The position numbers and the translations under genes are program-made. Below the pieces are notes generated by a model. It had not been told where the DNA came from. It saw only the letters and a program-made list of their open reading frames with translations, and searched no databases. 8,733 nt of DNA. Origin: Candidatus Omnitrophota bacterium (GTDB lineage Bacteria > Omnitrophota > Gorgyraeia > Zapsychrales > Fredricksoniimonadaceae). Of the stretch, positions 4,884 to 8,733 are shown piece by piece (position 1 is the first letter of the stretch; the number at the start of each line of letters is the position of its first letter). Where the stretch lies: contig JACPXN010000023.1 of the NCBI GenBank assembly GCA_016196515.1, forward strand, positions 1 through 8,733, given 5' to 3'.

Positions 4884-6096
4884 AAAGGCCTCGCACCAAC
4901 TCGCTTCTGTGCCGGCTAAGGAAAGAGACCGGGCCCTGCGTTTGATGGCGCGGGCCATTTTGGCCGGACGGTCATATCTGATCAAAGAAAACAGCAGGGA
5001 CCTGGCCGCGGCCGGACGGGCCGGTTATGCCAAGGCCCTCATCGACCGCCTGACATTAACTCCCAGGATCATCCAGGGGATGGCGGATTCTGTGCGGGCC
5101 ACCGTCCGCCTGAAAGATCCCATCGGGGAAGATTTGGGAACGTTCAAACGTCCCAACGGTTTGCTGATCAAGAAGATCCGCGTGCCTTTGGGTGTGGTCG
5201 GGATCATTTATGAATCTCGTCCTAATGTGACCAGCGATTGCGCTGCCCTTTGCCTGAAATCCGGCAATGCCGTCCTCCTCAAAGGAGGCAAAGAAGCCGT
5301 CCATTCCAATAAGGCCATTTTTAAAGTCCTCAAGGACGCTTTAAGCAGTACTTCTGTTCCGCCGCAGGCCCTGCAAATGATCGACCCTGTTGACCGCCGG
5401 GCCGTGCAAGAACTTTTAAAACTGGAACAATACGTGGACGTCATTGTTCCGCGCGGCGGGGAGGAGCTGATCCGTTTCGTTGCCGAGAACTCCCGGATCC
5501 CGGTGATCAAACATTTCAAGGGCGTCTGTCATGTGTATGTCGCCGCCCGAGCGGACCTGCAGATGGCCCGCCGGATCGTCCTCAACGCCAAGGTGCAAAA
5601 ACCGGGCGTGTGCAATGCCATGGAAACCTTGCTGGTGGACAAGGCCGTGGCCAAAAAATTCCTGCCCGCGGCGCTTGCGGACTTAAAGAAAGCCGGCTGT
5701 GAACTGCGCGGTGACGCGGCCACGCGCGCCATGGTCCGGGGCATCAAGACAGCGACACAAAAAGATTGGTCCACCGAGTACCTGGACCTGATCCTTTCGG
5801 TCAAGGTCGTGGACGGCCTGCAGGAGGCCGTGGACCATATCAATACCTACGGATCGCGGCATTCGGATGCCATTGTCACCAGCGACAAGGCCCAAGCGAA
5901 ACAATTTTTGGAAGGCGTTGATTCCGCCTGCGTCTATGTGAATGCGTCCACGCGTTTCACCGACGGATATGAGTTCGGGTTCGGGGCGGAAGTGGGTATT
6001 AGCACGGACAAATTGCACGTGCGCGGTCCCATGGCGCTCGAGGGGCTGACCTCTTATCAATATCAAATTTACGGCCAAGGGCAAATACGGACGTGA
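4840..6096 (+). CDS. proA: Glutamate-5-semialdehyde dehydrogenase (gamma-glutamyl phosphate reductase)
   Basis: ProA reduces glutamyl 5-phosphate with NADPH to glutamate semialdehyde, which cyclises to pyrroline-5-carboxylate. The 418-residue product matches the usual length (about 417). Motifs include 'VPLGVVGIIYESRPNVTSD' (cofactor region), 'SGNAVLLKGGKEA', 'IVPRGG', 'VIKHFKGVCHVYV', and the catalytic cysteine in 'KPGVCNAMETLL' (C258). The late 'FGFGAEVGIST' and 'HVRGPMALEGLTSYQY' are typical of the family end. The start is the ATG at 4840: homologues begin about 12 residues before 'AKKAS', and GGAG (4827-4830) sits 9 bases upstream inside proB. The next in-frame ATG (residue 36) would remove conserved sequence. 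The 44-base overlap with proB suggests coupled synthesis of the two partner enzymes. The TGA stop overlaps the GTG start of nadD. Confidence 0.97.
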   Translation: MSLSVRILKTAQAAKKASHQLASVPAKERDRALRLMARAILAGRSYLIKENSRDLAAAGRAGYAKALIDRLTLTPRIIQGMADSVRATVRLKDPIGEDLGTFKRPNGLLIKKIRVPLGVVGIIYESRPNVTSDCAALCLKSGNAVLLKGGKEAVHSNKAIFKVLKDALSSTSVPPQALQMIDPVDRRAVQELLKLEQYVDVIVPRGGEELIRFVAENSRIPVIKHFKGVCHVYVAARADLQMARRIVLNAKVQKPGVCNAMETLLVDKAVAKKFLPAALADLKKAGCELRGDAATRAMVRGIKTATQKDWSTEYLDLILSVKVVDGLQEAVDHINTYGSRHSDAIVTSDKAQAKQFLEGVDSACVYVNASTRFTDGYEFGFGAEVGISTDKLHVRGPMALEGLTSYQYQIYGQGQIRT

Positions 6097-6614
6097 AGCG
6101 CATCGGCCTTTTAGGCGGCAGTTTCAATCCCATCCATTGCGGCCATCTGTTCATGGCCCGGACGGCCATGGAGGGGTTTGGGCTGGACCAGGTCATTTTT
6201 GTTCCGGTCCATTGTTCCCCTCACAAGACCGACCGCGGCCTGGCGCCGGCCGAACATCGTCTGGCCATGGCGCGGCTGGCCGTGCGCGGGCATAAGGATT
6301 TTAGCGTCCGCGATGCGGAGATCAAACGCGGCGGCATTTCTTACACGGTGGATACGGCCCGGTATTTCCGCCGCTGTTATCCCAAAGACCAATTGTTTTT
6401 TATCATCGGTGAGGACAGCATCCAAGGGCTTTGGGGCTGGAAAAATATTGACGAGATATTGAGTATTTTATCGTTCATTGCCGTCAATCGCGAACGTTGC
6501 CCCGTGTCTTCTTCGCAGATAAGACTCCGCCTGTCCCGCAAGCAGGGCATTGGGGGGCTGACGCCGGCAGCCGTGGTCGGTTATATCCGGCAGAAAGGGT
6601 TGTATGTTCCATAG
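6093..6614 (+). CDS. nadD: Nicotinate-nucleotide adenylyltransferase, short form
   Basis: NadD joins nicotinate mononucleotide and ATP to give deamido-NAD in NAD synthesis. The nucleotidyltransferase signature is complete: 'GGSFNPIHCGH' (residues 8-18, containing the H-x-G-H site), 'FVPVHCSPHK', 'RLAMARLAV', 'GISYTVDTARYF', 'FIIGEDS' (106-109 GEDS) and the C-terminal 'SSSQIRLRL' (S139-R144) with 'YIRQKGLY'. At 173 residues it is shorter than the usual 190-215. The missing part lies between 'SFIAVNRERC' and 'VSSSQIR', where most homologues have a loop and strand of roughly 15-25 residues. All substrate-binding motifs remain, so activity is plausible. The start is a GTG sharing bases with the proA stop, and the gene overlaps the next one by 11 bases. 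A ribosome-silencing factor gene (rsfS), frequent after nadD, is not here. Confidence 0.94.
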   Translation: MKRIGLLGGSFNPIHCGHLFMARTAMEGFGLDQVIFVPVHCSPHKTDRGLAPAEHRLAMARLAVRGHKDFSVRDAEIKRGGISYTVDTARYFRRCYPKDQLFFIIGEDSIQGLWGWKNIDEILSILSFIAVNRERCPVSSSQIRLRLSRKQGIGGLTPAAVVGYIRQKGLYVP

Positions 6615-7992
6615 CGAGATCAAATTCGGCACCGACGGCTGGCGCGCGGTCATTTCCGATACGTTCACCTTCAAGAACGTCCGCATCGTGGCGCAGGCCG
6701 TCGCGGACTGGGTCAACAAGGACAATCCCGCGTTCACCAAAAAGACGGTCGCCGTCGGATATGACAACCGTTTCCTGTCCGCCGAATATGCCCGTATTTT
6801 TGCCGAAGTTTTGGCCGGCAACGGCATCACCGTATTTTTGTCCGATACGTCTTTGCCCACACCGGCCTTGAGTTACGGGGTCGTTCGTTTGAAGGCGGTG
6901 GGCGGTATCATGATCACGGCCAGCCATAATCCGCCCGAATTCAACGGTATCAAGATCAAGACCGCCCAGGGCGGGGCCGCGCCGAAAGACATCACCGGGA
7001 CCGTCGAGTCCTATTTAGGCCTGTCCCCGGTCAAGACCGCGGACCGACCCATCATTGTCCACGATTTCAAGAAAGAATACGTCGCCTTCATCCGCGGATA
7101 CCTGGATCTCACAAAGATCAAGGGTTCCAAATACAAGGTCTTGACCGACATCATGCACGGCAGCGGCGGCGATCTCATGGTCCGGATCCTCAAAGGCACG
7201 AGGGTGCGTCTGGAGTTGATGCGCGCGGACGTCAATCCCGGTTTTGACGGCAGCAAGCCCGAACCCATCCCGGAATGTTTAGGGGCCATCATGGGCCGCA
7301 TGAAAAAAGAAAAGGTCGATCTGGGGCTTGTCCTCGACGGGGACGCGGACCGCATCGCGGCGGTTTCGCCCGGCGGGGATTTTGTGAGCCCGCAAAAGAT
7401 CCTCGGCCTGCTCATCCTTCATCTGGTTGGCAACCGCAAGGTGCAAGGCGGCATCGTCAAAACGTTGTGCGGGACCACCATGATCGACAACATCGCCCGC
7501 AAACTCGGCCGTAAACTCTACGAAACACCCGTCGGGTTTAAATACATTTCAGACCTTATGGTCACTCAAACAATCGTGGCCGGCGGGGAAGAGGCCGGCG
7601 GCATGGGTTTGCCCGGTTATATCCCCGAACGCGACGGGACCCTGGCAGGCCTGCTCTTGCTGGAAATGATGGTCTACAACAAACGGAATTTCAAACAGCT
7701 GATCGACGATATGGAAAAGGAATTCGGCCGTTACTATTATGAGCGGCTGGACCACGCGATGGACGCTAAAAAAGTGGACCTCAACGCGCTTAAAATCATT
7801 ACGTCTGTATTAGGAACAAAGGTGGTCGGAGTGAAAGATTTCGACGGGGTGAAGCTCATCGGCGAAAACGAGGACTGGCTCATGTTTCGCCCGTCGGGCA
7901 CGGAGCCGCTGGTGCGCATCTATTCCGAGGCCAAGTCGCTCAAGCGTGCCAAAGACCTTTTGGAATTCGGCCGCAAATTGATCGATCCATGA
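6604..7992 (+). CDS. Phosphoglucomutase / phosphomannomutase family alpha-D-phosphohexomutase
   Basis: Enzymes of this superfamily move phosphate between C1 and C6 of glucose, mannose or glucosamine phosphates, feeding glycogen, cell-wall and envelope sugar synthesis. The 462-residue protein has all four domains. The phosphoserine loop is 'MITASHNPPEFNGIK' (S107). The metal site is 'DGDADR' (D245, D247, D249). The sugar-recognition loop is 'GGEEAGG' (327-333), and the C-terminal phosphate-binding loop is 'RPSGTEPLVRIY' (429 onward). The N-terminal 'IKFGTDGWRA' is also typical. The GGEEAGG loop and the GTDGWRA start argue for the glucose/mannose mutases rather than GlmM, but the substrate cannot be fixed from sequence alone. 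It starts 11 bases before the end of nadD, with GAAAGGG just upstream, and ends in an ATGA overlap with the acyltransferase gene. Confidence 0.94.
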   Translation: MFHSEIKFGTDGWRAVISDTFTFKNVRIVAQAVADWVNKDNPAFTKKTVAVGYDNRFLSAEYARIFAEVLAGNGITVFLSDTSLPTPALSYGVVRLKAVGGIMITASHNPPEFNGIKIKTAQGGAAPKDITGTVESYLGLSPVKTADRPIIVHDFKKEYVAFIRGYLDLTKIKGSKYKVLTDIMHGSGGDLMVRILKGTRVRLELMRADVNPGFDGSKPEPIPECLGAIMGRMKKEKVDLGLVLDGDADRIAAVSPGGDFVSPQKILGLLILHLVGNRKVQGGIVKTLCGTTMIDNIARKLGRKLYETPVGFKYISDLMVTQTIVAGGEEAGGMGLPGYIPERDGTLAGLLLLEMMVYNKRNFKQLIDDMEKEFGRYYYERLDHAMDAKKVDLNALKIITSVLGTKVVGVKDFDGVKLIGENEDWLMFRPSGTEPLVRIYSEAKSLKRAKDLLEFGRKLIDP

Positions 7993-8519
7993 TCTATTAC
8001 ATCGTTTATTTCCTGACCAAGGCCGTCAGTTTTTTTTGTTTCCCCCGGCGCATCTACGGGATGGAACATTTTCCCCGTCATGGCGGCTTTATCCTGGCCA
8101 GCAATCATATCAGCAATCTGGACCCCGTGGTGTTGGGGATCTCGGTTATGCGCCGCGTCAATTTCATGGCCAAGGACTCGCTTTTTAAGGAACAGCCGCT
8201 GGGTTTTATCCTTAAAAAGTTGTGGTCTTTTCCGGTGAAACGGGAGGGGTCTGATTTCGGCGCCCTCAAAGAGGCCTTGAAACGCCTGAAAAAAGGAAGG
8301 CCTGTTTTGATGTTCGTGGAAGGCACTCGCCGTGTCGGGAACGCTCCTTCCAAAGCCCAGGCCGGTGTCGGATTTCTGGCTGTTAAAGCCGGGGTTCCGG
8401 TCATCCCCGTCCATGTCAGCGGGACCGAGAAAGTCATGCCCCCGGGCAGCAGGTCCCTGACCCGCCCCAAACCATCCTGCAAAATATTGACCGCATTCCC
8501 GCGTAATCTTTTCATTTGA
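7989..8519 (+). CDS. plsC: 1-acyl-sn-glycerol-3-phosphate acyltransferase (PlsC family), short C-terminus
   Basis: PlsC-type enzymes acylate lysophosphatidic acid to phosphatidic acid at the inner membrane. The 176-residue protein opens with a short hydrophobic segment ('IYYIVYFLTKAVSFFCF') that may anchor it. It contains the H-X4-D catalytic motif in 'NHISNLDP' (H40, D45), 'FMAKDSLFK', the glycerol-phosphate-binding 'FVEGTRR' (E111 to R114; the usual form is FPEGTRS), and 'VPVIPVHVSGT'. Family members usually continue for about 30-50 residues past this point with a 'V.FG.PI' strand and a helix. Here the protein stops after 'RPKPSCKILTAF' and nine more residues. The other two frames also stop nearby (8488-8490 and 8504-8506), so a single frameshift does not restore the tail. 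The stop codon lies inside the -35 box of the rpsA promoter. A plsC before rpsA is a frequent bacterial arrangement. Confidence 0.9.
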   Translation: MIYYIVYFLTKAVSFFCFPRRIYGMEHFPRHGGFILASNHISNLDPVVLGISVMRRVNFMAKDSLFKEQPLGFILKKLWSFPVKREGSDFGALKEALKRLKKGRPVLMFVEGTRRVGNAPSKAQAGVGFLAVKAGVPVIPVHVSGTEKVMPPGSRSLTRPKPSCKILTAFPRNLFI

Positions 8520-8543
8520 CATTCTTTGATATTTTGGGATACT
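8516..8543 (+). promoter_or_regulatory. Promoter of rpsA, overlapping the plsC stop codon
   Basis: A consensus -35 box TTGACA (8516-8521) is followed after 16 bases by GATACT (8538-8543), which matches TATAAT at four of six positions and carries an extended TG motif at 8535-8536. The TGA stop of plsC (8517-8519) is part of the -35 box. Transcription would start near base 8550, exactly where the palindromic leader element begins. Confidence 0.72.
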
Positions 8544-8550
8544 CCCTCTA

Positions 8551-8609
8551 CCCTGAACCGGACTAAACGCTCCTGCCTGCCGGCAGGCAGGTCGCAGTCG
8601 GTTTTAGGG
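8551..8609. repeat. Family A hairpin, copy 3, in the rpsA leader
   Basis: The outer arms CCCTGAACC (8551-8559) and GGTTTTAGGG (8600-8609) pair with one G-T wobble and one bulged T. A 4-bp stem GACT/AGTC (8561-8564, 8596-8599) follows after a bulged G, the same order of long arm, bulge and 4-bp stem as the copies after rplU. The 12-mer TACCCTGAACCG at 8549-8560 is identical to 2950-2961. The place of the small loop is occupied by the 20-bp palindrome at 8572-8591. The whole structure would form the very 5' end of the rpsA mRNA. Confidence 0.68.
8572..8591. repeat. Family B palindrome nested in the rpsA leader hairpin
   Basis: CCTGCCTGCCGGCAGGCAGG is a perfect 20-bp palindrome. It matches the core of the element inside rng (759-779), which differs only by one inserted T. 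No clear target-site duplication is visible here; only CGC is repeated on both sides (8568-8570 and 8593-8595). Its position in the loop of a different palindromic element suggests a nested insertion. Confidence 0.75.
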
Positions 8610-8638
8610 AATTCCCATATATAGAGGCTTTAAATCCA

Positions 8639-8733
8639 ATGAGCAATGAGCAATCATCCATGGAAGAGCTTTACGCCAGCACCCTGCGCGATATTAAGGA
8701 AGGGGAGGTGGCCAAAGGCACGATCGCGGCCGT
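8639..8733 (+). CDS. rpsA: 30S ribosomal protein S1, N-terminal fragment
   Basis: S1 is the large mRNA-binding protein of the small subunit and is built from repeated S1 domains. Only the first 31 complete codons are in the window. The segment 'MEELYASTLRDIKEGEVAKG' followed by 'TIAA' is the usual lead into the first S1 domain ('LYEKTLKDIKEGEIVKG'-like in relatives). The start is set at the ATG at 8639 because AGAGG (8623-8627) lies 11 bases upstream. An in-frame ATG at 8660 ('MEELY') is an alternative with no ribosome site. A 7-base tandem repeat (ATGAGCA twice, 8639-8652) places a second, out-of-frame ATG at 8646. The identification rests on a short stretch plus the plsC neighbour. Confidence 0.82.
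   Translation, partial: MSNEQSSMEELYASTLRDIKEGEVAKGTIAA

Noticed and set aside
4146..4985. A 279-codon minus-strand open frame opposite proB and the start of proA.
   Set aside because: It is a mirror frame of two genes with intact catalytic motifs, with no signature of its own and no promoter or ribosome site I could see.
8607..8616. GGGAATTCCC, a 10-bp perfect palindrome downstream of the rpsA leader hairpin.
   Set aside because: It is short, overlaps the end of the outer hairpin arm, and is expected by chance at this length; I see no partner copy.

Overview
The window reads as a bacterial chromosome segment from a diderm (Gram-negative-type) organism. Housekeeping genes are packed on the + strand with short overlaps, and the first gene is the end of an outer-membrane secretin. 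The gene set and moderately GC-rich coding would fit an uncultured lineage such as Omnitrophota or a deltaproteobacterial/Nitrospirota-like group. No marker in the window settles this, so the assignment is tentative.

Layout: (1) bases 1-358, the C-terminus of a type II secretion/type IV pilus secretin. (2) 372-1778, an RNase E/G-family ribonuclease (rng) with a 12-bp hairpin touching its ribosome binding site and a palindromic element inside its S1-domain linker. (3) 1782-2503, a self-contained toxin-antitoxin module: near-consensus promoter, perfect inverted-repeat operator, small antitoxin and overlapping PIN-domain toxin. (4) 2533-2910, rplU (ribosomal protein L21) with its own promoter. 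(5) 2908-3056, a 150-bp stretch of three consecutive hairpins where rpmA (L27) normally sits. (6) 3073-8519, a tightly coupled run obg-proB-proA-nadD-phosphohexomutase-plsC in which every junction overlaps by 4 to 44 bases. (7) 8516-8733, a promoter overlapping the plsC stop codon, a nested palindrome in the leader, and the start of rpsA (ribosomal protein S1).

Functionally the window links ribosome biogenesis and RNA processing (RNase G, L21, Obg, S1) with proline synthesis (ProB, ProA), NAD synthesis (NadD), sugar-phosphate interconversion and phospholipid acylation. The order rng-rplU-(rpmA)-obg is a known conserved neighbourhood. Here it is interrupted twice, once by the toxin-antitoxin module and once by the hairpin cluster.

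The most unusual content is two families of small palindromic repeats. Family A hairpins (TGAACC...GGTTCA arms) occur twice after rplU and once before rpsA, with different bases but the same nested stem plan. Family B is a CCTGCC palindrome, found once in frame inside rng between 7-bp direct repeats and once nested in the loop of the family A hairpin before rpsA. Together they look like small dispersed, possibly mobile, elements that can enter both coding sequence and other repeats.
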